Assembly (NCBI GenBank): GCA_032622095.1
Contig: CP136063.1
Coordinates: forward strand, 142,695,450 to 142,759,449
From: Siphonodentalium dalli
Lineage: Eukaryota > Mollusca > Scaphopoda > Gadilida > Siphonodentaliidae
Direction: 5' to 3'
Length of the DNA: 64,000 bases
Shown piece by piece: positions 20,577 through 32,059 of the stretch (positions are counted from its first letter, which is position 1; every line of letters starts with the position of its first letter). The notes beneath the pieces were generated by a model. The model made no database searches and was not told the origin of the DNA. It worked only from the letters and a program-made list of their open reading frames with translations. The position numbers and the translations under genes are program-made.

Positions 20577-23100
20577 CTAGATAACCATCCACGGGTCGGC
20601 TCTGTTTTCTACGGTGCCACTGGTTGTTCGCCCATGTGAATAACTTTGGAATTTCCGTGTAAAGCAGAGTTCCTGCGAAATCGTTTCTTTCGGTGATATA
20701 ACTCTGGCTTCAGCAGTGATCTCTGTGAAACAAACCCTCTGTAAGTTCTCTAGGTGTACATCTAAGTGAACGACAGTTGGATATCGTTCGTGTATCGGGA
20801 ATTTAAATAGCATCCACGCTGCTTCGCTCGAACTTACATATCTTGCCATCTGATAGCATGTTATCTCATCATGTGGATTACATTTAATTCCGAAGACAGC
20901 CTTGTCTGATCCTTTATGTACATACTTGCATATATATTTGATAGACTTCACGGAATTGCAGAATTCAATGTTAATGTGTGCTTTGAATAGTCTGCTCAGT
21001 AAAGGACAATAAGGCACGACCCATCTGTTGTCTATCGTTTGTTCCGTACCCTTGACCTTTGTTCTGAGTGATACTCGTCCGTCGTCTGGGTGCCTTCGCC
21101 TATATTGTGGATATCCGCCTTCTCCGGTAATTGTCTCTCTAATGAAACTTCTGGGATATTTCTTCGTACATTTTCCACCGTGCATGCATGGGGAACCTGG
21201 ATTTATCAATCCGCATGGTCCATGGATCATGTGGTGTTTAATAATTTCAAACAGCTCCCCATCTTCTTCTGAATCAGGCAGTTCGGCAGATATTATCAAG
21301 TCGATGACATCCGCATGGATCTTATCTTTGAGTCAGACCAGAATGTGTGCATGTGGCAGGCCTCTTTTCTGCCATTATATTGTATAAAGAAAGCATTGCA
21401 TTGGACCAAATATGTTGCTGTCCTTGATGAGCTGTTTCAATTTTAGTATCTTTAGTCGAAAAACGCGTGTAATAATGTCATGTCTGTGTTGAGGCTTCTG
21501 TCCATGGTTGAGTTCTGTTGTTATCTCTTCCCATTTCGGATTATATGTCATCGTAATGAATAGGTCTGGTCTTCCATATGTTCGCACGTACGTCAGTGCA
21601 TCTTGGGTCTGCTCGTGCAGGTCTCTCGGGCCACCTACATGTATGTAACTTGATGGTAGTATAACCAGTTCACCAACATTCTCCACATTCCCATCACTAA
21701 GGACAGCATCTTTTAAATGTGCATAATTCTCGACTCTGAGTTTCTTTTGGTTAAGTCGAATGTATAACAATCGTTCGGCTTCAACTTTGGCATATATATC
21801 CACGAAATATTGACTGAGAAGATCACGATATTGTAATAAATGGTTTGAATCTCCTTCCCTTTTCATCATCCTGTATGCATAATAATCAGCCGAACTAACT
21901 TTTTTATTTTGAAGTTGTTGTGGAATGTTGAAATGATACCTATCATCACCTTCCCAGAACATGAGTGGATACTGTAGAGCATCATATGACCTGTGCGTTT
22001 CTGATATCCGCATCAAGGAATTGTCTCTCCCTTTAATGATTATGTCTCGCTTTCCAACGTCAGCATTACTAAGCAGGATAGCAACTTCGTTGACAGATGA
22101 AACATTGAATCTCCGGGGATGTTCACCAGTTGGCCGTTTGTCAGCTGTTATGACTACTCTTGCATTGTCCGTTATTGTCGTATGTTGTAAGGTATATTTA
22201 AATGACCTTACTAATGAATTCCACTGATGCAACATGCCTTGTAATGATTGGATTATTTCTATGTTTACACCTGGAATTACACCACATCGTTGATCATACT
22301 CAGCATAAACTATATTTGGAGAAATTTAGGTTCAGCTCCCGCCACTGGGTACACATACCTAATGCGGTGATAAACCTGGTCTTGTATTTTTGAATGTTGA
22401 AGCCCAACCTACAGGAGAGACATCTTTGGAACACCCGAAAGACGTCATCTGGAAGCAGGAGTTATATTTCCTAATATTGTCAAGAAATTCTGCGTTTCCT
22501 CCCAATAATGATCTGAGTGGTTCTGGAGCGGCTGGAGTGCATCCAATTTTAATTTGCCATTGGAACAACACAAACCACCTGGCTCTCCCGTAAATTTCAA
22601 AGCTCTGCAATGCTGGCATACTATGTCCATTCGTCCAACACATACTTTTTCAACATTTTCGTAATTTATTTTCGGGTCATAAGTGAATGCCGATTTGCTC
22701 CAGTCCACATGGTCTTGCCTAAATCTTGCAGTACGTGTTCTATCAGCAATGCGACGTCTCTTCCGCTGCTCAGTGGATTCTCCTTGTCGGGATTCTGCCA
22801 TATGTGTTCTATTATGGATGTGTCGTCTCTTCCGCTGCTCAGTGGATTCTGCTTGTCGGGATTCTGCCGCATGTGTTCTATTATCGATGTGTCGTCTCTT
22901 CCGCTGCTCAGTGGATTCTGCTTGTCGGGATTCTGCCGCATGTGTTCTATTATCGATGTGTCGTCTCTCCCGCTGCTCAGTGGATTCTGCTTGTCGGGAT
23001 TCTGCCATATGTTTTCTATTATCGATGTGTCGTCTGTCCCGCTGCTCAGTGGATTCTGCATGTCGCGATTATGCCGTATGTGTTCTATTATGGACGTGTC
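20577..23100 (-). pseudogene. Helitron Rep region, right copy
   Basis: Same domain order as the left copy, read on the minus strand. The 69-bp/23-residue repeats are at about 22,735-23,100 and the zinc-binding segment near 22,570-22,625. The Rep ORF is 21,375-22,235 and the tyrosine-motif ORF 20,577-21,299. The HUH codons lie at 21,345-21,353, bracketed by the same two stops as in the left copy (TAA at 21,377-21,375, TGA at 21,335-21,333). It retains 51 nt after LLGGNA that the left copy lost, but has its own frame disruption near the C-terminal end (about 20,690). There is no helicase part. The shared stops show the Helitron was already dead when duplicated. Confidence 0.87.
22735..23100 (-). 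repeat. 69-bp tandem repeat in right Helitron copy (5 clear units)
   Basis: Repeated GTGTTCTATTAT marks near 22,805, 22,874, 22,943, 23,012 and 23,081, one unit more than in the left arm. The period is 69 bp. Confidence 0.85.
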
Positions 23101-23105
23101 GTCTA

Positions 23106-23775
23106 TTCTGCTGCTCTGGGGTTTCCCGCTGTCTGATCGCCCGATTCCGCCTCGTTTTTGTGTGAAATGCGAGCCAAGTTTTCGGCGGCATTACTAAATA
23201 GACGAAAAAGTGCAAGAGCAATTACAGGGCTAACCATTGCAGATCTCCACAACGAGGAGGGGGTTAACCCTTCCCAGACATGTGGGGTTGTAGCTTCCCC
23301 TCTTTCCCCGAGTGCCACCCTTGTTTTCCGACAAAATCTAATAACGGCGATTTCTCGTCTCCAGTGAATGCAATACTACGCTCTTGGCATGAGGTGCCAA
23401 GTAGGGACGTGGCGACAGGGGCGGTTATGTGGGTGATTACCCCCCCACCTGTAGTTAAACCTCCTGCAACACTAGTTGGAAAAATCACACAAAAAATCGG
23501 TTGAAATTGTTCTCGCAGTTTGATTTTCCAATAATTTATTAGTGACGAATTGGTTGTCTTTAAACCTTAGTAGCATGTGGCCATGTGCAATTTCGAGAAA
23601 ATGGAAGTGAGCGTTTGACACAAACAACAGTTTAATCAAAGCAGTTTCTTGATAAAAGGGGAGTAACTCTATTTTGTTGCTAGGATAACGTTGCGGCATG
23701 GACAGTCCACTATATATCAGTGTAATGTGACAGATGTGGGATAATATTATTGAAGGCCAAATCGAGCACACGGTA
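23106..23775 (-). other. Helitron 5' non-coding region, right copy
   Basis: Reverse complement of about 15,060-15,745. Differences from the left copy: an extra ~70 bp around 23,430-23,500 (with a GGGGGGG run on the minus strand) and a short replacement at 23,215-23,268 where the left copy has a longer AT-rich piece. No gene is seen. Confidence 0.65.
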
Positions 23776-23779
23776 ACAT

Positions 23780-24357
23780 AACATTATTTAGCAGCGATCA
23801 CAAGGCGACATAACATCATTTAGCAGCGAGCACACGGCGACATAACATCATTCAACAGCTAGATTATTGTTTGCATACAAAAAGAACATGATACAGTGAT
23901 AAGAGTAATACATTTATATATCTATTTATCTATCAATCTAACCAAAGAATACTATTTACTTCAACTTGGTTCTTGATTTATTTTACTTCATGTCATTAGA
24001 GGCAACGCATGAGAATAGTCTACTAAGTTAACTGTTAAAAGAGCATACCACATATACGAATTTATCGTGAAAATAAATGAGCGAAGAGGTAATCAGCCCA
24101 GCACACGGCGACATAACATCATTTAGCAGTGAAGAGGTCACCAGCCCAGCACACGGCGACATAACATCATTTAACAGCGAAGAGGTTAAGCTTGTTTATC
24201 GTAGTTGTTTTTAGCAGCGAGCACAGGGCGACATAACATCATTTAGCAGCGAGCACACGGCGACATAACATCATTTAGCAGCGAGCACACGGCGACATAA
24301 CATCATTTAGCAGCAAAGAGGTAATCAGCCCAGCACACGGCGACATAACATCATTTA
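23780..24357 (-). repeat. 31/48-bp repeat array (right arm), cut by the Ngaro-like element
   Basis: Inverted counterpart of 14,488-15,055. Units read AGCACACGGCGACATAACAT plus CATTTAGCAGC. The array stops abruptly at TCATTTA (24,351-24,357), where the Ngaro-like element begins, and resumes as GTTACGGGGTGG at 35,480. Confidence 0.85.
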
Positions 24358-24573
24358 CGTTGTTTCCCGGAGAAGGGGACAGAACTCACTCAACACCAGG
24401 TTCCATTTTGGGCATATTTATTGCCAACAAACGTAATAACTGGTTCAACAATAAAATGGTGCACAGACATGATTGCACAAATACATGTACATATATACAA
24501 ACATGCTAGTAAATATGTAAATAACTCTCAATATATGTAATATATCCGGGCAAAGTGGATGTATACCGCCACA
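24358..24573 (-). repeat. Ngaro-like split direct repeat B2 (outer)
   Basis: 216 bp, from CGTTGTTTCCCGGAG to GTATACCGCCACA. It is identical to 25,331-25,546 except for one visible base (CCCGG versus CCTGG). It forms the 3' end of the element in coding orientation. Following it, 24,574-24,917 is unique sequence inside the element with no recognised gene. Confidence 0.92.
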
Positions 24574-24917
24574 CTATGCACGCAAACCATGAGAATAAAC
24601 AACCTTTCATCGGCCGTGAAAACTGCTCAGGAAAAACCGGACGCATCTTTTGGTGGCCATATATTTCAATACAACTTCTTTTGGTGGCCCCCGGAAACCT
24701 GCATCCGATACTCTACTACATGTACATAATACTCTGTAGCAGCGCTTTCAACCGGCCTCAAGATCAAGAACGTCGGAGTCGTTCAACGCTTATTACCAAG
24801 ATTACTGTTTGCTGCGATAACTCAACCATTGTTTACACCGTTCATTTAAAAATATGTTCCATATACACATGATGCACTTGAGCTTTTTAAAGATTACTAA
24901 TTGGGCGGGTGGGCGGG

Positions 24918-25330
24918 AAAATTAAAAGATTTCGATAGACTCTACTGACGCTTCAGGCTTTAGACAAAGGAACTGATTCCTGGAGACTAAAAGACGCTCA
25001 TGGCACTGACCTCGGCGATCCGCGGTATCTGATTGGCCGGCAGCTTACTCTTTCTCGGGGAGAAATGAAACGCGATATTTGATTGGCTGACGGCCGTCTG
25101 CGCTTTCGGTGCGCAATTTTGATTGGTTGACACTCGAAAACGTAAACACTTCTTCTCAGCTGACTGTATGCTATTGACAAATACTGCTCCATTGATATTT
25201 TAACCGGCATGAATGAACATGAATATATATAACCCGGATATACGATAAATGGAATCTGAGGTACCCAGTGGCATTATATCACCCTTATCCATCCACAACG
25301 TAAAAGCTTTTACAAGTAAAATTACCTTTA
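24918..25330 (-). repeat. Ngaro-like split direct repeat A2 (internal)
   Basis: 413 bp starting AAAATTAAAAGATTTCGATA and ending ATTACCTTTA. It nearly matches the outer copy at 35,068-35,479, with about six single-base differences or indels visible. It abuts the next repeat at 25,330/25,331, giving CCTTTA|CGTTG, which mimics the junction of a circularised element. Confidence 0.92.
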
Positions 25331-25546
25331 CGTTGTTTCCTGGAGAAGGGGACAGAACTCACTCAACACCAGGTTCCATTTTGGGCATATTTATTGCCAA
25401 CAAACGTAATAACTGGTTCAACAATAAAATGGTGCACAGACATGATTGCACAAATACATGTACATATATACAAACATGCTAGTAAATATGTAAATAACTC
25501 TCAATATATGTAATATATCCGGGCAAAGTGGATGTATACCGCCACA
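25331..25546 (-). repeat. Ngaro-like split direct repeat B1 (internal)
   Basis: 216-bp copy of the outer B2 repeat, immediately adjacent to A2. It lies 3' of the recombinase ORF in coding orientation. Confidence 0.92.
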
Positions 25547-26670
25547 ATGCTAGCCCAATGAATATGTCCGATGTTATTCATTGCGATAGCATACAGCCAC
25601 AAAGCCCCCCCCGCTTATGGCTAAATATTTGTGCAATCATAGCGCTAGCGTGACCGTCTCCCAATAAGGCAGAACTACCCATAACCGTGACTAATATAAA
25701 TAAAGGTAACTGGACAGAGCATATGGAAGGAACATAATGACCGTAGCACTGATGAGCCCTATGCATATACATTTAATATAACTTGTATTTGGTACTTGTA
25801 GTTGAAGACTGTACCAAATTTTGTCCCCGACAACAACAATTTGTAATTTTTTGCCTCCCGGTAAATATGCCATCCGTACCACTACACTGTACTACCAGAC
25901 TTTCAAATAATGGAAAAAATTGTTACTGTATCTACGACTCGTAGACTATAAACACCCACAACATCTGAGTACAGTATCCCTTGAAATTTATAGAGCAACA
26001 GCACACACATAAATAGATTGCCAATTACATGAAACATCCGGACCTGCCTTAGTCAGGCCAAGTATGCTACTTCTGAGGTCACAACCATTGAATTCCCTGG
26101 GCTACCGGTCTATTCGATAGCCGAGCTAGCAATTCAGTATCCCCCCAGTAGGTACCACCAGCCACATGAGTTATCCCAACGCCCATAACCCATTGATTCC
26201 CAACTAATAGCGGACCTTTGGTTCAATTGACATCATTGCTGCATGTGTCTAACCATGGTAACTTGGCTCATAAGACTACAATTTAAACAATTGTGATTGA
26301 AACCCTAACTTTTAAATGCCCAGACTATTGAGCAAAACCCATAAATTAGACATATATATCGCCATTAATTGATTCACCTGGGTAATTTTTTGGCCAGAAT
26401 AAGAGCCCAGCAACACAGACAATACAACGGCTGTGACCTAACAATCGCCAACTTCCCGTGCGCAATATATTTGCATGTACCCAACAAAACAAAAAACAAA
26501 TTCTGCATGCACCTGTAGAAATGAAATTAGTATCAACATTCTGACATCAACAACCGGGCTCGCCTTAGACAAGTCAAGTTGGTTCATTCACACTAAACAA
26601 CCATTAACATGTTACTCCTGTTGTGCCTCTGCCCGAAGGTGCAAACTGTGTACTTGGAACGTATCCTAAA
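25547..26670 (-). other. Ngaro-like 3' non-coding region
   Basis: About 1.1 kb between repeat B1 and the end of the recombinase frame. Open frames are short and no domain is recognised. It likely represents the 3' untranslated part of the element. Confidence 0.55.
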
Positions 26671-27638
26671 TCATATTGCGGGCGGTGGTCTAATATATTT
26701 ACGAAAAGCCTGAGATTTCCACCTGCCTAGCATTTGAATTTGAGAGTCAGAAAAACCACGAGCGGCACAAAGAGTTGCCGCTCCGATTCGAAATGAGTGC
26801 GATTTATACACTGATGTGTCCAAATTACAATATTTCAGCACTACTATAAATGTTTTGTCAAAGGCATGTCTACTGATTGCCTTTCCACCTGGTAGACACA
26901 ATAAAGGCCCCTGCTGGGCTCCCCTAAGCACCAAATACTCTGACAGAAGTTTGACTGGACAGAAATCGTTAACTGGTTGACTCTCGATAAAAACCACACT
27001 AGATTTGCCTGGAATCGAATGTTTGAAATGACGAAAAGTTATTTGAAACACGTTTTGTTGTCGTGAAATGTCTGAAATCTGTAACACATGCGACCTCTGA
27101 TTTACTGTACACAATTCGCCTATTCGGGCAAAGGCATAAAATGCCGTTGAAAAAATGGCTCTGTATAACACCCGAGTATAATGAGTACTCCCACATGGTG
27201 AGACAGCCATAACAATTTTGACAATAATGATAATGTAATTGGCATCCGAAAATCTCCCCCTGGGCGGACATTTCCAAAACCTGTGAGTAGTTTCTTAATT
27301 TGAAAATGCTGAGTAGGATCATGGAAACTACGTATCTTGTGGTAAAATGCAATGGCAGATAATATCGATCTGGAAGATGCAACACTTAACCCTGTTTGGA
27401 ACAGAAAGGCAACAAACAAGCAGATTGTTGATATTGGCAATGGCAGTGACGCATCAAGGTGGTATTTATCGCAAAATTCTATCAGCCGATACCAAGACTT
27501 CTCGTAGCTCGCTATAGTTTCCACCGTTAAACAATTAGCCCATAAGTAATTCATGGTGCCAACAATCTGGTGACGGTCAGATGACAGGGGACCGGGCACG
27601 GAGAAGACTCTGCCCATGGTGCATTCTGCTTGAAGCAT
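26671..27638 (-). pseudogene. Ngaro-like tyrosine recombinase, frameshifted
   Basis: The N-terminal core-binding part is in 27,120-27,638 (ETIASYEKSWYRLIEFCDKY and SILSAIAFYHKI). The catalytic part is in 26,671-27,210, in another frame, so a frameshift lies around 27,190-27,230. Catalytic features: RIGEL (first Arg), SHSFRIGAA (His and second Arg), LGRWKS (the H/W position), and the nucleophile in KYIRPP close to the C-terminus. The enzyme integrates a circular DNA intermediate without target duplication. It overlaps the end of the RT frame by about 88 nt. As it stands the frame is broken. Confidence 0.9.
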
Positions 27639-29236
27639 TGTACCTGTAATCGCGAAAGGAGATCAGGTAAGACATTTTGTTTACCCGGCACATGAGATGC
27701 ATGCACCAAAATATTGTATTTGAGCGTAACCAAAACCAGATGACGTAGGAGTCGTAGCATAAACACATCTTTCGTAGTTTGGCTATTGATGACTGCGACC
27801 ACTGCAGAGTTGTCAGAGTGTAAAATATTTTTTTGATTACGTAACTGCTCGCCCCAGACTGCCAGTGCCAATACAATCGGAAATAACTCTAAGATTGCAA
27901 TATTTAAACTGCGAATGGCTTCCGGCCATTTACCATACATCCATTTCTTACCAAAAACAATTCCAAAGCCAAGCTTACTAGAGTCTGTCTGCAAATGTAA
28001 TATATTATCTGAAATCCAACGCTCTTCTATAAACATGGTACGGCCATTGAAATGCTCCAAAAAAATCAGCCACATTTCAAGGTCCGCCCGATGCTCCTTA
28101 TTAAAAGTGACCCTATGATAAGGCTTAGACACCCCAATTGTCAAATTTATCAAACGACGTAAAAATGTCCGCCCCGGGAGAACACAGCAGGCAAAGTTCA
28201 ACAGACCTATAACCGACTGGATTTGACGTAACGTTGCTTTTCTGCTAGCCAAAAGTGCCTCGATTTCTAAACGGCATTTCGTAAGTTTATCAACTGGCAA
28301 TCGAGTTTCCTGTTTAACCGAATCAAGCTCGATACCTAAAAATGTAATTGTCGTGAGTGGTCCGATAGTTTTATCAGGAGCCATCGGAATCCCTAACGTA
28401 TCGCAGAGCTTGAGAAAAAGTGTCAATGCCCTCTCGCCTTCCTCAAGCGATTCGGAGATCAGCAAAAAATCATCAATCATGTGAGTCATATAGCGAATGC
28501 TGAACTTTGTCTGTGCAATCCATTGCACCGCTGTGCTCACCATCTCAAAAAGAGAACAACTAATACGACATCCCATGGGCAAACAACGATCATAATAATA
28601 TTGGTCACGCCATTTAAACCCGAGGAGGTGGAAGTACTTCTCGTTGATCGGAATATTTCTGTAGGCAGAAAATATATCTGTTTTACTTAACCAAGCGTGG
28701 CCCTTACATTTCTTTATCAACTATACAGCATCCTGCACTGTATTATAATTAACTGCCGCCAAAGAAGGATCAATTCCATCATTCACTGACTTTCCATCAG
28801 GGAATGATAGATGAAGAATCATCCTATATTGTCCTTCTATTTGCTTGGGAACTACCCCCAATGGGCTAATATGAAAATGTGGCAAGGGTGGCTCTGAAAA
28901 GGGGCCAGCAATTCGATTGGCAGCCAGCTCTTTTTGTAACTTATTGTCGACAATATGAGGTAATTCGTATGCGGACTTTAAATTCTTAGCCTCTAAAGAA
29001 GGGACCACTTCTTCGCACTGCAAATCAAAACCATTCTGAAAACCTGATGTTATATCATATGTCAAAGATGGATCATAGCCTTCAAGAAGTACTTCCAATG
29101 CCCTAACCTTAACCGGCGTGACCACCTCACTCTTCAGCCCTTCTGCCTGAACCCCCCTACTGGTGCCTGGGACCTCCGGAGGGCTTCCCAAATCTAGGTC
29201 CAGAACCAGATTTGGGAGAACTCCGAAAGGGCCCAT
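27551..29236 (-). pseudogene. Ngaro-like reverse transcriptase-RNase H, one in-frame stop
   Basis: A single frame from 29,236 to 27,551 is interrupted by one TAG at 28,723-28,721; otherwise it is intact. Upstream of the stop are PLPHFHISPLGVVPK and the fingers motif YRMILHLSFPDG. Downstream are LSKTDIFSAYRNIPI (first catalytic Asp), LPMGCRISCSLFE, and MIDDFLLI (catalytic DD, about 28,466-28,480). The RNase H domain has TDSSKLGFG, LELFPIVLAL, LHSDNSAVV and HVPGKQNVLPDLLSR. It overlaps gag by about 80 nt in a different frame, suggesting frameshift or reinitiation expression. It copies the element's RNA into DNA. Confidence 0.9.
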
Positions 29237-30338
29237 TCAACCATTCTTCCCGACGTGGGCACGAAACAAAGCTGTGCGGGAGCGTGCACACAAAGCAAGA
29301 ATGGTTAAAATTGCACCCATTACATGGAGAGCCTCTATGGAATGCAAAGCAAAAACCCGGAGGGAATGGGCGTCTCATTGTGTTGTTAAATGGTCCAGCC
29401 CACTGTGGCTCCGATGAAGCTGGATTCCCACTGGGTCCTGCTTTGTGAAAGACTGAAGAGTGAGCCCGAAGAAAGGAATTCAAGTAGAGGGGAAGGTTGG
29501 TTGCCCCCCACGACAGCGTATGGTCCGTCTGCATTAGCATCCGGAACTTACGGTCATAGGCGAGCCAATCAGCCCTCTCCTCCGACATGGTCCTGATATG
29601 GCTCTGATAAGCCCAGAGAAACAAAGACTTCGCGGCATTCTCCGGCTTTCGCATATAAATTGTCGCAAATATTTCAAAAGCTGTCACCCACTGATTGATA
29701 TATTGTATCTGCTTCAATGTCTTGGGGATACATCGAAGGGTTGGCCCGTCACATCCTGCGTCTAAAGTTACTGCATATTGCGGCTCCATCTGAGCATCAG
29801 GCAGCAACGAACTGAATTCCACGAACTCATCGGCCCAAATCCTACTTTTGATTTGCCCATTGACATGCATGTCAATGGGTAAGCCTTGGCCGGATACCCT
29901 CGTTCCCAACAATTCATTCGCACCGTAGCCAAAGTTCCCGAATGCATTGGGCTGGTTCCCGACCAAGTCTGAGAGTCCACTACCAGGGTTCGGCACTGCC
30001 CCCATGCTTGGAAACAGGCCCAGCATCGACTGATTGTTTCTGCCAGGTGCAGGGTCCACCACCACCACGTTCCCTGAACTGTCAAAAGTTCCCGTACCTT
30101 TTGCTTCGGATAGCAATTTTTCTGCCGAAGCAGTGCTTGGGTTCTTTCCCTTGGCCAGCTTGGCCCGCATCGCCTTCGCAGCCTCCTCCAGTCGTTTAAG
30201 CATTGTGTGGGATTCCATCTCGCTCTCAGACGGGCTGTCATCCACCGATGCCGACCTGGCACGACGAGGCCGACCCCTCCGTGGAACCACTTCAGACACC
30301 TTCGCCACGCCTCTTGTTTTACGGGTCGCTTTGGGCAT
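29157..30338 (-). CDS. Ngaro-like gag protein with C-terminal zinc-binding region
   Basis: An intact frame of about 393 codons from the ATG at 30,338 (MPKATRKTRGVAK). The frame is open to 30,395, but this ATG precedes the basic N-terminus and is the likelier start. The N-terminus is basic and Arg/Ser-rich with an RRGRPRR patch. The middle is Gly/Asn-rich with no recognised fold. The C-terminal part is Cys/His-rich (FCFAFHRGSPCNGC, then NHSCFVC, then HSFVSC), like gag proteins of Ngaro/DIRS elements, and probably binds nucleic acid. The end overlaps the RT frame. It is the only element protein here without an obvious break. Confidence 0.82.
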   Translation of the reverse strand: MPKATRKTRGVAKVSEVVPRRGRPRRARSASVDDSPSESEMESHTMLKRLEEAAKAMRAKLAKGKNPSTASAEKLLSEAKGTGTFDSSGNVVVVDPAPGRNNQSMLGLFPSMGAVPNPGSGLSDLVGNQPNAFGNFGYGANELLGTRVSGQGLPIDMHVNGQIKSRIWADEFVEFSSLLPDAQMEPQYAVTLDAGCDGPTLRCIPKTLKQIQYINQWVTAFEIFATIYMRKPENAAKSLFLWAYQSHIRTMSEERADWLAYDRKFRMLMQTDHTLSWGATNLPLYLNSFLRAHSSVFHKAGPSGNPASSEPQWAGPFNNTMRRPFPPGFCFAFHRGSPCNGCNFNHSCFVCTLPHSFVSCPRREEWLNGPFRSSPKSGSGPRFGKPSGGPRHQ

Positions 30339-30893
30339 ATTGCGCTGCAAAAATAATGAGAAAGCACCAGCACACAGACCAAATTTTGATCCCACCTCAA
30401 CACGAAAGTACTCTTACCAGGCTTATACCAAATTAACAAACTAACATCATGTAACATCTAGTACGTGCATGTATGCACCTAAGCTAGACTAGGGTAACAA
30501 GCACTACAGGTATTTTACCCAAAATAGTAAAAATTTGATAACTCGTAATATTGGAGTATGGTTCACCCACTTGAGGCCAAACTTGATATAAATGTAACGT
30601 TTATTCATGAGACTCAATAAACTTGGAAATTGCGAGTTCCAGAATTGTGATACAAAGTGAAAGATAAAATTACCAAGTCTACTTGATACTTGAGTGACCC
30701 TGAACAAAATATATGGTCCAACCAAGATCATCGCTGTGTTTAACCTTTGCGAATACTGGAGCATCATCAATTGGAAGTTATTCCCTAGGCAATGTTCAAA
30801 TACTAAGATAAACATCCATCGATGTTGGCCCTAGTATCTGAACTTCCTTCCAACACCCCTCCACCATGTATAAACTAATAATAGGCTAACATA

Positions 30894-30993
30894 CCGTAAG
30901 TACCTTTGATACTGCCATGCGCCATACGGCAAATCCTATAAGCCCGTAAGTACCTTTGATACTGCCATGTGCCATACGGCAAATCCTCTAGCC
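30894..30993. repeat. 2 x 50-bp tandem duplication
   Basis: CCGTAAGTACCTTTGATACT and following sequence repeats at a spacing of 50 bp (30,894 and 30,944) with a few differences. It lies in the 5' leader of the Ngaro-like element. The surrounding 30,340-31,540 shows no gene. Confidence 0.8.
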
Positions 30994-31539
30994 CGCAAGA
31001 CCAGATACTACTCAATGACCTGCCAGCTGATGCCAGCCACACCACAAATTAACAACTACCAAACAGTACCTGTAATTACCCCATAACCCCCAACAATGCT
31101 AACTAGTAGCTCGATCGGACAAAATTATGCGAAAGATGTCAATTCCCCACCCTTCCGTGTGAGACCCAGTGTTTACCGTGAAACCATGGCCCCCCACTAA
31201 GCAATACATGTTTGGACTATATTCAGAATTCATGGAAAAAACACCCCATTACTGGTATAAACAGGTCCATGTGTAACTTTTGGTACTGCCCTATCCACCT
31301 CACCGAGCAAAGAATATGCTTATTTTACCTGTACAAATTGATTACGCGTATTAAACTGTACCAACCACAGATTTTGTGTAAGGCAGCAAAAGGACCCTCT
31401 ATACCGCGTACCGGAAATAACAAACAGAATGCCCTTAGTGTAGTTATGACCCTGGACGACTTACCCCTGCCTACTGGCCCAACCATCAGAACGCCCTTAC
31501 TGGCAACGGACGCCCCTATGTAATTACTACCCTGGCCAA

Positions 31540-32059
31540 CTACCCAAAGCTGCGAACTGGAATTAACCATAAGAACGCCCAAAATAAAAAGCGGTCATTG
31601 GCGGACTGGAATTAACCATCAGAACGCCTAAATCTACAGCGGTCATCAGCGTACTGGAATTAATCACCAGAACGCCTAATAATGTAATGCCGCCATGAAC
31701 GCCTCAAACTGCGTACTGGAATTAACCATCAGAACGCCCCTAATACACTTATGCTGGTATTAACCATCAGCACGGACTAATAATAACGCGGACATTGGCG
31801 TACTGGAATTAACCATCAGAACGTCTAAAAAATAATAAAGCGGTCATTAGCGTACTGGAATTAACCATCAGAACGCCTAATAATGTAATGCCGCCATGAA
31901 CGCCTCTAAACTGCGTACTGGAATTAACCATCAGAACGGCCCTAATACACTCATGCTGGTATTAACCATCAGCACGGACTAAAATAACGCGGTCATCGGC
32001 GTACTGGAATTAACCATCAGAACGTCTAAAAAATTAAATTAAATTAAGCGGTCATTAGC
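31540..32059 (+). repeat. Tandem array (core GTACTGGAATTAACCATCAG) in the Ngaro-like leader
   Basis: The 28-bp core, GCGTACTGGAATTAACCATC plus AGAACGCC, recurs at irregular short intervals. It is organised into a higher-order unit of about 190-200 bp: three core-containing segments at 31,700-31,850 recur at 31,890-32,040. Further copies lie at 33,022-33,110 beyond the hAT-like insertion, and related pieces at 31,440-31,540. It is not coding. Confidence 0.8.

Noticed and set aside
29768-30457. 229-codon minus-strand frame overlapping gag
   Set aside because: A shadow of the gag frame. Gag has the zinc-binding region and the ATG with a basic N-terminus.
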